Below, one piece after another: positions 7,742 through 15,585 of a stretch of DNA of 32,202 bases; within the stretch, counting starts at the first letter, position 1, and each line of letters opens with the position of its first letter. The notes beneath the pieces are model-generated. The model was not told where the DNA came from. It did no database searches and saw only the letters and a program-made list of their open reading frames with translations. Source of the stretch: an uncultured Megasphaera sp. (GTDB taxonomy: Bacteria > Bacillota > Negativicutes > Veillonellales > Megasphaeraceae); contig CAKPVJ010000022.1 of assembly GCA_934193515.1 (NCBI GenBank), positions 1 to 32,202 on the forward strand. Reading direction: 5' to 3'. A program made the position numbers and the translations under genes.

Positions 7742-9040
7742 TTATTGTTTTGTAGCTTTTCCATTATCTTTGCCGCCGGACTGTGATTTTGACGTACTGG
7801 TTTTTGTATCACTGCCAGCTGTATTGCCTGCTGCCGTATCACTCGTCACGCGGGACGACGAATCCCGTGCTGTTTCTGCTGTGCTTGAATCACTCCGGCG
7901 CGTTTCTTCTGCCGAACTGCGGCTCACTGTTTCCGCAGCACTGGGCCCGCTGCCAATAGAATCGGCTTCATCGACAAGACGATCTACGAGCTGCTGCAGA
8001 ACATCCTTATCTGCTTCGGACAAGTCCTTGCCGCTGGCCAGTAATTCTTGTGCTTGTGCAGCTAACGATCTAGCCTGTGACCTTGCTTCTCCTTTGCTGA
8101 GGCTGCCGGACTGATAATCGCGGTTTAATTCCCGCAAGGAACTGGAAATTTCCATCGTTTTGCTGCGAATACGGGACGCTGCAATTTCTCCGCTTCGCTG
8201 TTTAGCCGCATCGGCATCATGCATTTTTTTATCTTCTTCCCGGCTTTCCAGCAGCTCTTCCTGCTGCTGTTCTGAAACTTTAGCCAGCGAATCTGCCGTG
8301 ACATGCGTTCCTACATAGTATTCATAGCCCATATACCCCAGGATAATGATAGGAATGCAAAGAAGCAGCATTTCTACTTTGCGCATATGAGCGGCTCGTT
8401 TCCAGCTAATCACATTGCGGCGCCGGCGTTCCATGATAAGGACAATAACAACAATAGCTACAATGAGGAACAATGCGATATATATAAATAATTTATGCCA
8501 AACGGTCGCCTGCAGTTTAATCTGCGATGGGTTGTCGTTGTTTAAACTCCACATGTACGTACTGCCCGGCGTATCCGTTTTCGTGCTGTTGCTGGTAACC
8601 TGGGTACCGGAAGGAAAAGAAACGATATATTCCAAATCCGCGCCGTTTTCCTCGATAGGCATGCCCAACCGCAGGGCTTGAATACTATCGCTTGTATAAC
8701 TGTAATCAATATAATACGTGGAACAGATCAACCCATCGTGGGTCTTATGGACAATACGGTCTACGGAACTCTTATTCGCTCCGTCTTTCGTAATCGTTTT
8801 CATGGCGCGAAACCCTTCGCCGTTACTGTTGCTGTAATCCATAATGGTATAATTCCGCTTTTGAAAATCATCTGCATCTGCACGGAGTTTTTTCTGCCCC
8901 TGCGCTGTTTCAGATACTTTTAAGACATCCTGGGTTTCACTGCCATCATCATGAATAATCGTTTGAGCCCGAAAGCCGGAAAGCAGCAGCAAAGCCGCCA
9001 TCAAGATACCTGTCAAACCTACTTTTAGATATGATTTCAT
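7742..9040 (-). CDS. LppM-like membrane protein with Ser-rich tail
   Basis: A 432-residue membrane protein, last gene of a three-gene operon. Residues 8-24 form a signal/anchor helix ending LLLLSGFRAQ; relatives usually have a lipobox cysteine here, but Phe is present instead. Residues 27-184 resemble an extracytoplasmic LppM-like domain (beta-rich, starting IIHDDGSETQDVLKV). Two membrane helices follow (about 185-205 and 226-244), separated by a strongly basic loop (RRRR...KRAAHMRK) that should face the cytoplasm. The remainder would then be outside: a charged, probably coiled-coil stretch (about 255-345) and a low-complexity Ser/Thr/Ala tail (about 365-432). GAGAGG precedes the ATG. The LppM assignment is from pattern only, and the function is unknown. 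Confidence 0.7.
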   Translation of the reverse strand: MKSYLKVGLTGILMAALLLLSGFRAQTIIHDDGSETQDVLKVSETAQGQKKLRADADDFQKRNYTIMDYSNSNGEGFRAMKTITKDGANKSSVDRIVHKTHDGLICSTYYIDYSYTSDSIQALRLGMPIEENGADLEYIVSFPSGTQVTSNSTKTDTPGSTYMWSLNNDNPSQIKLQATVWHKLFIYIALFLIVAIVVIVLIMERRRRNVISWKRAAHMRKVEMLLLCIPIIILGYMGYEYYVGTHVTADSLAKVSEQQQEELLESREEDKKMHDADAAKQRSGEIAASRIRSKTMEISSSLRELNRDYQSGSLSKGEARSQARSLAAQAQELLASGKDLSEADKDVLQQLVDRLVDEADSIGSGPSAAETVSRSSAEETRRSDSSTAETARDSSSRVTSDTAAGNTAGSDTKTSTSKSQSGGKDNGKATKQ

Positions 9041-9068
9041 GATAGCCTCTCTTTCTTAGTATACGGGG

Positions 9069-9746
9069 TTATTCTTCTTTAGGCGGCACCATGCCGGGTT
9101 CTACAATGCGAGGTTTGTCAAACGATTTTCCCGTACTGCTTTTTTTTGTCGTACCATTTTGTTGTTCCCTCGTCGCTTCAATGGCCGCACCGTTACTGCA
9201 GGATTCCAACGGAACGCCGTTGATGAAAATCCCTTCAACAACGCCGTCTCCTTTTTTAATCCGTATGCTGGCAATTACGCTGTCACTATTCGTAATATCA
9301 TAAATGCCATCGGTGTGTTCCGGTGCGATGCGATACCGATCAAAGCCGACTTTAAACTGCACCATGCCATCATGAAATGCTACGGCTTTCGCTTTCATAT
9401 AATCACTGCCCCGGCCCGGTTTATCGGCAGAAGCCCCTTCAATTTTCATGACGCCGTCGGTACTGCGGGAAATTTGTACATAAATAAGCTGTCCTTCTTC
9501 CGGAGCGGCTTCATCCAGCCATTTGGTAGTATCTTCCGGAAAAACAATCCGCACATAATCCGTCCCAAACGCAGATGCTTCCAATCTCGGCAAGCACTGC
9601 CACTGATACGGTATGCCGTCGACGCTGATATTGTGCCAGCGCCAGCCAATATAGCCAAATACTCCCAGCTGAATACCGACGACAAGTAAAAGAATCATCC
9701 ATTTATTTCTGCCGTCAGGAGAAAAATTAAATTTTACTGCTTTCAT
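9069..9746 (-). CDS. GDYXXLXY-like membrane-anchored protein
   Basis: A 225-residue protein with one N-terminal membrane helix (about 17-36, MILLLVVGIQLGVFGYIGW) and an external beta-rich domain. The family signature GDYxxLxY appears in altered form as GTDYVRIVF near residues 61-69. GDYXXLXY proteins are typically encoded beside DUF2157 proteins, exactly as here, which supports the call. The C-terminus (about 190-225) is polar and probably disordered. The ATG overlaps the DUF2157 stop (ATGA), and AAGGAGA lies within the end of that gene, so the two are translationally coupled. The biochemical role of the family is not known. Confidence 0.7.
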   Translation of the reverse strand: MKAVKFNFSPDGRNKWMILLLVVGIQLGVFGYIGWRWHNISVDGIPYQWQCLPRLEASAFGTDYVRIVFPEDTTKWLDEAAPEEGQLIYVQISRSTDGVMKIEGASADKPGRGSDYMKAKAVAFHDGMVQFKVGFDRYRIAPEHTDGIYDITNSDSVIASIRIKKGDGVVEGIFINGVPLESCSNGAAIEATREQQNGTTKKSSTGKSFDKPRIVEPGMVPPKEE

Positions 9747-11485
9747 TTGCGCGTTTCTCCTTCCTTAGCCCATGGTGAACGGCTAAAATGACGTTCCCGT
9801 TTTACCGGTGGCTGCGAACTAGACTGCCAAGGAGACGTCATCGGTTTGACTTCTTTTTTTACTTCGGGTATGTCCCTATGCTGCACGCGTGGCTGCGGCA
9901 CCGTCGGCAGTGCCACATCATCGGGATCGTGAAATACCGGCGCCACAAACAACGACTGTGGCTTTTCTTTGGGAATAACTGTATCTTCAGCCTGCGGCGG
10001 CGTATACGAAGATGCAGCCGCTTCCGGCATATGAATCTGTTTCATCCATTCTGCCAGCGTATCTGCGTCTTCTGCGGCATCTTTCGTTTCCAACGGCGAT
10101 TCATCCTGCGGTATATTTCGTTCTGCTTTTTCTTGATGACGCTTGCGCATATCTCCCCGCACTGTAGCCGATGCATGTTTTAAATGACTGCGCCGTTCAG
10201 AACGCAGCGCAGCGGCCTTGCGGCTTGAAGACGTACGGCGCAGCTGCACAATGACTAAAATTAAAACAATAATAGCTACGACAGGTACCAACGGTGAAAA
10301 ACTCGTTCCAATCAAGAAAGACAGTACCAAACTTGCTAATATGAGAATACCAAACTTAGTATGATTCATGCGGTGACTGTTAAATCCCTGCAGTGTTTCA
10401 TAAAATCCCAAAAACAACATATACAACGACGATACAATCAACGGCACAGAAGAATACAGGCCATTGCGTACCAATATGGTTTCACAAGCCAACACGACGG
10501 GAATTCCCGTATAGACCGCAGGACCCCAAAGACATTTTTTTACGCCTTTGACCATCAAAGCTGCGATTGCCAAAAACAACAGCACCGTTATGGATGTAGT
10601 CGTCCAGTGAAATCCCTGAATGTCTGCCACGCCATGCCAAGAAAAAGGCATGCAGGAAATCAACAGAGAGGCTGCGGCCACAAAACGGCCAAACCAGCGG
10701 AACGGAACCCCCCAGGCTTTGCGAATATCAATCGAATATCCAGTAAGCATAATTGCCACTGCCAAGGCAGCCATCATGAGAAATGGAATATAATCCGTAT
10801 CCTGCGCGGCAAGGCCAAACGCTGCAAAAACGGTTACGGTCATCATCCAAGAAAAAATAGACAAGCGAATTTCATCATGACTCTGATCGAGTACAAAGTA
10901 AAAGGGCAGCGGCAATATAATCATCAGCCATAAAAAAGCCGTGCCGCCAGCAGCATTCAACGGCCCTCCCACAGCAGCCCAAATCAGTACAGAAAGGCAG
11001 TAAAATGCCAAACTGCCTACAGACCGCAGCAAGTATACTGACGGCAGTATAAGTATGGCACTGGCCGCCATATAATCTGCCGTATCCCAGCCAATATAAA
11101 ATGTCTGTTCTGCCATCGCCATGACGACAAACACAATCATGCTATGGACGACAGCTGCCGCTTCCCCCAGCAGTGTGCCCTGCCGTTCCTGAAACATAGC
11201 CATACCTACGCCAAGCTGTGAAAGTATCAGCAGCAGCACAGCAAGTATCGTCCGTATGACGATGGAAATTTGATACCAGGCATGGGCCGCGCCCCAAATC
11301 AGGGCCATGCCCACAATAGAAAATCCCACTACGGCTAATATGCCATATAGAGATATGCCCATCGTTTGCTCATCAGATGTTCTGTATGCCTGACATATAT
11401 GTTTTTCGGCTTCTGCAGAAATCCAACCTTTGGATACCCATTCTTTCGTTTCGCGTTCCAGCCATTTCTTACTATTTTTTATCAT
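9743..11485 (-). CDS. DUF2157 domain multi-pass membrane protein
   Basis: A 580-residue protein, first gene of the operon. Residues 1-44 form the typical DUF2157 cytoplasmic opening, with WLERETKEWVSKGWIS and a following amphipathic segment. About twelve or more hydrophobic segments fill residues 45-395. The last 185 residues are hydrophilic, first basic (RRTSSSRKAAALRSERRSH) and then rich in Pro, Glu and Lys, so probably disordered. Typical DUF2157 proteins are 300-400 residues, so the tail is an addition. GGAGG stands 9 bases before the ATG. Function unknown; a transporter, channel or scaffold are all possible and nothing in the sequence discriminates between them. Confidence 0.8.
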   Translation of the reverse strand: MIKNSKKWLERETKEWVSKGWISAEAEKHICQAYRTSDEQTMGISLYGILAVVGFSIVGMALIWGAAHAWYQISIVIRTILAVLLLILSQLGVGMAMFQERQGTLLGEAAAVVHSMIVFVVMAMAEQTFYIGWDTADYMAASAILILPSVYLLRSVGSLAFYCLSVLIWAAVGGPLNAAGGTAFLWLMIILPLPFYFVLDQSHDEIRLSIFSWMMTVTVFAAFGLAAQDTDYIPFLMMAALAVAIMLTGYSIDIRKAWGVPFRWFGRFVAAASLLISCMPFSWHGVADIQGFHWTTTSITVLLFLAIAALMVKGVKKCLWGPAVYTGIPVVLACETILVRNGLYSSVPLIVSSLYMLFLGFYETLQGFNSHRMNHTKFGILILASLVLSFLIGTSFSPLVPVVAIIVLILVIVQLRRTSSSRKAAALRSERRSHLKHASATVRGDMRKRHQEKAERNIPQDESPLETKDAAEDADTLAEWMKQIHMPEAAASSYTPPQAEDTVIPKEKPQSLFVAPVFHDPDDVALPTVPQPRVQHRDIPEVKKEVKPMTSPWQSSSQPPVKRERHFSRSPWAKEGETRK

Positions 11486-11536
11486 TGTCTACTGCCTCCC
11501 AGGCAAGATTATGTATCGCAATGTATACGTATCATC

Positions 11537-11545
11537 AGTATATCA
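11537..11545 (-). promoter_or_regulatory. Extended -10 promoter of the DUF2157 operon
   Basis: TGATATACT on the minus strand, about 50 bases before the DUF2157 start codon, with no obvious -35 box. Confidence 0.4.
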
Positions 11546-11568
11546 CAAAATACGCATTTCCCATACAC

Positions 11569-11606
11569 AAAAAAAGGACTTTGCCCATTTTTTCAGGGCA
11601 AAGTCC
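11569..11606 (-). terminator. Terminator after the universal stress protein gene
   Basis: Perfect 11-bp inverted repeat GGACTTTGCCC / GGGCAAAGTCC with a 9-base loop, followed on the minus strand by seven T residues. Confidence 0.92.
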
Positions 11607-11626
11607 CTATAATCTGTAATTCAGAT

Positions 11627-12073
11627 TTATTTTACGATTAATACGGGGCATTCTGAATGCGTAACTACGTAGCTGCTGACAGAACCCATAAATAATCCTT
11701 TTAACGGCCCTAAGCCGCGGCTGCCCATAACAATGAGATCCGCATTGTATTTTTTAGCAACAGACAAGACAGCCGGACCGGGAGAACCGACTTCAAATAC
11801 GCTTTTTACTTCAATGTTCTGTGGAATCGCTTTGGCAAAATCATCCAATACGCCTTTGCCTTCTTCTTCCATATCCAAAGCCACTTGTTCTGTCACATAC
11901 CCGCTGGCATTCGGAATTTGGTCAAAGTTGGAAATAACAGAAACGATGTTGGCTACATATACCAATGTAATCGTAGCACCCAACGAAGAAGCAATCACGA
12001 CAGCATGTTCCAATGCCCGTTTGGAATTGACGGAGCCATCGGTTGGCACAATAATATTATTATATTTTTTCAT
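11627..12073 (-). CDS. Universal stress protein (UspA family)
   Basis: A 148-residue cytoplasmic Rossmann-like protein of the ATP-binding Usp type. Asp12 lies in the first strand/loop (IVPTDGS). The nucleotide motif G-x2-G-x9-G-S is present at 117-131 (GSRGLG...MGS), and the family's closing strand CPVLIVK ends the protein. The family includes stress-induced ATP sensors or regulators with no single enzymatic role. AGGAGGG precedes the ATG. It is monocistronic, with a strong terminator, and divergent from the antiporter gene. Confidence 0.95.
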   Translation of the reverse strand: MKKYNNIIVPTDGSVNSKRALEHAVVIASSLGATITLVYVANIVSVISNFDQIPNASGYVTEQVALDMEEEGKGVLDDFAKAIPQNIEVKSVFEVGSPGPAVLSVAKKYNADLIVMGSRGLGPLKGLFMGSVSSYVVTHSECPVLIVK

Positions 12074-12260
12074 ATGAATCCCTCCTAACTTTCACGTTAC
12101 CTTTATAGTATATATTCTCTGTTCAATGTCTATTTCCTTCTTTTCCCACCATAATTTTTTCTTTTGCCGCATTTCTTTATATACGATAAGTTTTAATAAA
12201 GATATGCTATATAAAAATACAAGATTTTTTTAGAAACTAGTATAATATTAAAGGTACCTA

Positions 12261-12269
12261 TGTTATAAT
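12261..12269 (+). promoter_or_regulatory. Extended -10 promoter of the NhaD-type antiporter
   Basis: TGTTATAAT about 55 bases before the antiporter start. A small TATCC/GGATA hairpin (about 12280-12294) lies in the leader. There is no good -35 box, and no known riboswitch was recognised. Confidence 0.4.
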
Positions 12270-12322
12270 GTTTGTAATTATCCGTAAAGGATAGTGTGCA
12301 ATTAAAAGAAAGGCGGTATATT

Positions 12323-13768
12323 ATGAAACACGTTCTTCGGCCATTGTCCTGTACATTGGCTCTCTTCCTGCTTATGGCACCGGCTGTGTTCGCCAATGAA
12401 AGCGGTGCACACGCTGCTGTAGGCACTACACTGCCGACATGGAGTATTATTCCTTTCGTCGGCATGCTGTTGTCCATTGCCATCATTCCTCTGATTAAAC
12501 CACATTGGTGGGAAAAAAATATGCTTGGCGCAGCCATTGGCTGGTCTATTCTTTTTCTCGTTCCTTTTTCAGCTGCGTATGGTGTAAATGAAGCACTTTT
12601 CCGATTACTGGAATCGGTATTATTGGATTATGTTCCATTTATTGTGCTTTTGTTTTCTCTTTTTGTCGTCGCCGGCGGCATTGCCGTCAAAGGCACCCTG
12701 GCCGGTACGCCTAAGATTAATGCGCTGCTTCTTTTTATCGGCACGTTTCTTGCCAGCTGGATTGGCACGACCGGCGCTGCCATGCTCATGATTCGCCCAG
12801 TCATCAAAGCCAATGCCTGGCGGCAGCGCAAAGTACATGTCATTGTCTTCTTTATTTTCCTCGTTGCCAATATTGGCGGCTGTTTGACGCCTCTTGGCGA
12901 TCCGCCGCTGTTTATGGGATTCCAGCGCGGTGTTCCCTTTACCTGGACATTCCATTTACTTCCTATTTTGATTTTAAACTTGATTATTTTGTTTGCTGTT
13001 TTCTTCGCTATCGATCATCACCTTTATAAAAAAGAACTGGCTGCCGGTCGCTCGCCCCAGGATATGCAAGATGGTGAAAAAGAACCGATTCATGTCGAAG
13101 GCATTCACAACATTCTTTTCATCGCCCTCATCGTTTTGGGCGTTGTCGCTAACGGCGTTTTGCCAAAAGAATTTGCGTTTTTCGCTGACGGAGCCGGCAT
13201 CCCCGTATATGATGAAATCGTCTTCCCCTATGCCACACTTGTAGAAATTGTTTTGCTGTTGCTTGCAGCTTACTTATCGCTGAAAACGACAAAGCAGTCT
13301 ATTCGTGCCATCAATGAATTTTCCTATGCACCGATTGCGGAAGTTGCCAAACTCTTTATTGGTATTTTTATTACGATGATTCCGGCCTTAATCATTTTAA
13401 AAACACACGGTGCGGAATTGGGACTTTCTCAGCCTTGGGAAATGTTTTGGGCAACCGGTGCCTTATCGTCCTTCCTGGACAACACACCGACTTATCTCGT
13501 ATTCCTGCAAACAGCCGGCGCCTTGGGAGCCACGCAGGGTATTGCGACTTCTGTCGGCACGGTATCACAGATTATGCTGGAAGCCATTTCAGCCGGTGCC
13601 GTATTTATGGGTGCTAATACGTATATCGGTAATGCGCCTAACTTCATGGTTAAATCTATTGCCGAAGAAAACAACATCAAAATGCCCAGTTTCTTTGGCT
13701 ACATGGGATGGTCCTGTTCCATTCTCATTCCTACCTTTATCATTGATATGATTATCTTTTTCTGGTAA
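12323..13768 (+). CDS. NhaD-type Na+/H+ antiporter
   Basis: A 481-residue inner-membrane protein of the ArsB/NhaD (ion transporter) superfamily, annotated in related bacteria as a sodium:proton antiporter. The sequence has an N-terminal signal-like segment (MKHVLRPLSCTLALFLLMAPAVFA), about a dozen membrane helices, and conserved-looking blocks such as GTTGAAMLMIRP, NIGGCLTPLGDPPLFMGF and SFLDNTPTYLVFL. Such blocks are typical of the two inverted halves with the helix-breaking T/D motifs. The ATG at 12323 is preceded by AAAGGCGG, and the nine extra upstream codons are not needed. Its likely role is sodium or pH homeostasis; substrate specificity is inferred only from the family. It is monocistronic with a strong terminator. 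Confidence 0.85.
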   Translation: MKHVLRPLSCTLALFLLMAPAVFANESGAHAAVGTTLPTWSIIPFVGMLLSIAIIPLIKPHWWEKNMLGAAIGWSILFLVPFSAAYGVNEALFRLLESVLLDYVPFIVLLFSLFVVAGGIAVKGTLAGTPKINALLLFIGTFLASWIGTTGAAMLMIRPVIKANAWRQRKVHVIVFFIFLVANIGGCLTPLGDPPLFMGFQRGVPFTWTFHLLPILILNLIILFAVFFAIDHHLYKKELAAGRSPQDMQDGEKEPIHVEGIHNILFIALIVLGVVANGVLPKEFAFFADGAGIPVYDEIVFPYATLVEIVLLLLAAYLSLKTTKQSIRAINEFSYAPIAEVAKLFIGIFITMIPALIILKTHGAELGLSQPWEMFWATGALSSFLDNTPTYLVFLQTAGALGATQGIATSVGTVSQIMLEAISAGAVFMGANTYIGNAPNFMVKSIAEENNIKMPSFFGYMGWSCSILIPTFIIDMIIFFW

Positions 13769-13780
13769 TTGTAACTAAAA

Positions 13781-13816
13781 GGGGCTGTCGCACATTGTGC
13801 GATGGCCCCTTTTTTT
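13781..13816 (+). terminator. Terminator after the antiporter gene
   Basis: A 13-bp stem (GGGGCTGTCGCAC with GTGCGATGGCCCC, including G-U pairs), a 3-base loop and seven T residues. Confidence 0.95.
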
Positions 13817-14086
13817 GTTTGCAGTGTTTCATTTCTGGTAACCACGGTGTACCTATGTGATATGTTCTTCCCGTACGTTACAATTAAAAGGCTGATACGT
13901 TTCTCCCTGCTCCTCACAGGTTCATTTTTTCCATGACACCGAAAAAGAATGCAGAAATCTGAAATCTGCTTTATCCGCCTAACAACACTATCCATTATGA
14001 GCATGCCGACCATCGTCAAAGGTGAATACGGTATCCGTTTAACCAAAAAGGCACAAGCACTTCTCCCAGCATTTGATTTGGGACGC
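13817..14086 (+). other. Non-coding region with degenerate repeat copy
   Basis: The stretch between the antiporter terminator and the tRNA terminator has no frame with a ribosome-binding site or recognisable product. It contains a diverged copy (13897-14031) of sequence found at the right end of the window. The orientation is given as the strand on which the similarity reads. Confidence 0.55.
13897..14031 (+). repeat. Degenerate intergenic repeat, short copy
   Basis: Two blocks resemble the right-end region in the same order. Block 13897-13949 (ACGT, CCCTGC, TCAC, TTCATT, CCGAAAAAGAA) matches 31664-31716. Block 13999-14031 (GAGCATGCCGACC, then ATACGG) matches 32153-32184. The blocks are about 50 bases apart here and about 440 apart in the other copy, suggesting a deletion derivative. 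No coding potential. Confidence 0.5.
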
Positions 14087-14117
14087 AAAAAAAGCACTGC
14101 TCCTCAGAACAGTGCTT
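14087..14117 (-). terminator. Terminator of the tRNA operon
   Basis: AAGCACTG/CAGTGCTT 8-bp stem with a 10-base loop, followed on the minus strand by T residues; it lies 5 bases past the tRNA-Lys CCA. Confidence 0.9.
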
Positions 14118-14121
14118 CTTG

Positions 14122-14197
14122 TGGTGATCCATCCGAGATTCGAACTCGGGACACCCTGATTAAAAGTCAGGTGCTCTACCAGCTGAGCTAATGAATC
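14122..14197 (-). tRNA. tRNA-Lys (anticodon TTT)
   Basis: 76-base cloverleaf with encoded CCA. The acceptor pairs GATTCAT/ATGGATC, the T-arm is CCGAG-TTCGAAT-CTCGG, and the anticodon stem CTGAC/ATCAG region holds the loop with TTT. Last of three tRNAs in the transcript. Confidence 0.96.
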
Positions 14198-14202
14198 ATG
14201 GC

Positions 14203-14277
14203 TGGCAGGGGTAGCTGGATTCGAACCAGCGCATAGCGGAGTCAAAGTCCGGTGCCTTACCACTTGGCTATACCCCT
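14203..14277 (-). tRNA. tRNA-Gln (anticodon TTG)
   Basis: 75-base cloverleaf with encoded CCA. Acceptor AGGGGTA/TACCCCT, T-arm GCTGG-TTCGAAT-CCAGC, and anticodon loop CTTTGAC with TTG. It starts one base after the tRNA-His CCA and ends five bases before tRNA-Lys. Confidence 0.97.
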
Positions 14278-14278
14278 A

Positions 14279-14355
14279 TGGGGCGAGTATAGGGATTCGA
14301 ACCCTAGCATAACGGAGCCACAATCCGCCGTGTTAACCACTTCACCATACCCGCC
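14279..14355 (-). tRNA. tRNA-His (anticodon GTG)
   Basis: 77 bases including the His-specific extra G at the 5' end facing C73, with encoded CCA. Acceptor GCGGGTA/TACTCGC, T-arm TAGGG-TTCGAAT-CCCTA, anticodon loop TTGTGGC with GTG. First tRNA of the operon. Confidence 0.97.
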
Positions 14356-14361
14356 ATAGGT

Positions 14362-14407
14362 ATCTACGCTGCGTCGCATCGTTTCTCAATGCGCCGTCAA
14401 CGTAGAT
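14362..14407 (-). other. Leader hairpin at the 5' end of the tRNA transcript
   Basis: Interrupted inverted repeat: ATCTACG (14362-14368) pairs with CGTAGAT (14401-14407), and CGCAT (14375-14379) pairs with ATGCG (14389-14393). It occupies almost the whole leader between the predicted transcription start (about 14402) and the tRNA-His 5' end. It may protect the 5' end or guide processing; there is no T tract, so it is not a terminator. Confidence 0.6.
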
Positions 14408-14408
14408 T

Positions 14409-14437
14409 ATTCTATCATCCAACAATGATTATGTCAA
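14409..14437 (-). promoter_or_regulatory. Consensus promoter of the His-Gln-Lys tRNA operon
   Basis: TTGACA, 17-base spacer, TAGAAT on the minus strand: full consensus -35 and a one-mismatch -10, as expected for stable RNA genes. Confidence 0.92.
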
Positions 14438-14477
14438 GAGATTTTTTAAAACTTTTTACTTTATTTGTTGACGTGTA

Positions 14478-15326
14478 CTATCTGTCTTTTTCTCCATATA
14501 AAACATCTTTTACAAAATTTGGTAATACAAAGGCACTGCGCTGAATGCCTTCATTATAATATTTAGTCGGGAACGTCCGCTTACGATTCGGTTCCCATTT
14601 CAACGGATCGTATTTCTTAGAGCCCATGGTAAAGCAATGCATGCCTGTCGGATATAAAGGAATAAATGCAGTGTACAACCGTGTAATGGGGAATATATCC
14701 GATACGCAGTCCCAGATTTCCTTGACCAGCTTGCGGTGCATAAACGGCGATTCCGTCTGCTGTACAAATAAGCCGTCTTCTTTTAATGCTTTATATGTAT
14801 CTTTATAGAATTCATACGTAAAAAGGCCTTCCCCTGGGCCCACCGGATCGGAGCAGTCGACAATAATAACATCATAGAAGTTTTCGGCTTCACGCATAAA
14901 AGCAATGCCGTCGCCTACTTTGACTGTCAATTTAGGATTTTTTTCCAACATCGCTTTGGAAATTTCAGGAAAATATTTTTTGGACAATTCAATGACTTTG
15001 CCGTCAATATCAACCATCGTCACATGTTCTACTTCCGGATGACGAACCGCTTCTCTGGCAGCGCCGCCATCACCGCCGCCGATAATCAATACGTTTTTCG
15101 GGTTGGGATGCAAAAATAAAGGAATGTGGACGATACTTTCATGGTACATAAATTCGTCTTTGATAGAAGTTTGAAATACACCATCCAGCACAAGCATGCG
15201 GCCAAATTCTTTGGAATCCGCTACAATGATGTCTTGAAAATCTGATTTGCCTTTATATAACACATTGGATACTTCTGCCGTCAAATCCAAATACGGCGAC
15301 TGATGTTCTGTCACAAATTCTTTCAT
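14478..15326 (-). CDS. speE: Spermidine synthase (polyamine aminopropyltransferase)
   Basis: Transfers an aminopropyl group from decarboxylated S-adenosylmethionine to putrescine, forming spermidine in the cytoplasm. The 282-residue protein has the N-terminal beta-strand domain (1-60) and a Rossmann methyltransferase-like domain with GGGDGG (83-88), the acidic VDID at strand two, and the catalytic DCSDPVGPGEGLFT block (157-170), whose aspartates define the aminopropyltransferases. The start at 15326 is supported by GGAGG five bases upstream; the 30 extra codons available upstream have no ribosome site and start within the promoter zone. No speD or arginine/ornithine decarboxylase gene lies beside it, so decarboxylated SAM must come from elsewhere in the genome. 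It diverges from the activase-like gene. Confidence 0.95.
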   Translation of the reverse strand: MKEFVTEHQSPYLDLTAEVSNVLYKGKSDFQDIIVADSKEFGRMLVLDGVFQTSIKDEFMYHESIVHIPLFLHPNPKNVLIIGGGDGGAAREAVRHPEVEHVTMVDIDGKVIELSKKYFPEISKAMLEKNPKLTVKVGDGIAFMREAENFYDVIIVDCSDPVGPGEGLFTYEFYKDTYKALKEDGLFVQQTESPFMHRKLVKEIWDCVSDIFPITRLYTAFIPLYPTGMHCFTMGSKKYDPLKWEPNRKRTFPTKYYNEGIQRSAFVLPNFVKDVLYGEKDR

Positions 15327-15358
15327 AGGTACCTCCTGTAATGTCGTTTGATACATGT

Positions 15359-15367
15359 ATTGTACCA
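15359..15367 (-). promoter_or_regulatory. Possible extended -10 promoter of speE
   Basis: TGGTACAAT on the minus strand 32 bases before the speE start codon. The identical box occurs in the divergent direction at 15472-15480. No clear -35 box. Confidence 0.4.
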
Positions 15368-15471
15368 TAAATAAAGGTGTAAAAGAAGTAATTGCCCGGG
15401 CGAGACAAAGACACACTGATAAACTTTTTTACATAAAATAAAATTTTCCACCTTACAGTTTTGACTCGATA

Positions 15472-15480
15472 TGGTACAAT
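15472..15480 (+). promoter_or_regulatory. Possible extended -10 promoter of the activase-like gene
   Basis: TGGTACAAT, the same nine bases as in front of speE, giving a leader of about 100 bases. The -35 region (around TTACAG) is weak. Confidence 0.4.
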
Positions 15481-15499
15481 ATGAAGTAGACTATGTATA

Positions 15500-15573
15500 A
15501 GCTGTTCTCAAAATACAATGACAACAGCTGTCTATTATATAAGAATCAAAGAGAAAGATCGGCTTCTGCCGAT
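15500..15573 (+). other. Two hairpins in the leader of the activase-like gene
   Basis: AGCTGTT (15500-15506) pairs with AACAGCT (15533-15539). ATCGGC (15558-15563) pairs with GCCGAT (15568-15573) over a 4-base loop. The second ends directly at the Shine-Dalgarno AAGGTGA (15574-15580), so it could modulate ribosome access. No known riboswitch class recognised. Confidence 0.5.
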
Positions 15574-15585
15574 AAGGTGACACAT

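Noticed and set aside
13949..14191. 80-codon plus-strand frame
   Set aside because: It runs into tRNA-Lys and covers the tRNA operon terminator, so it cannot be a real gene.
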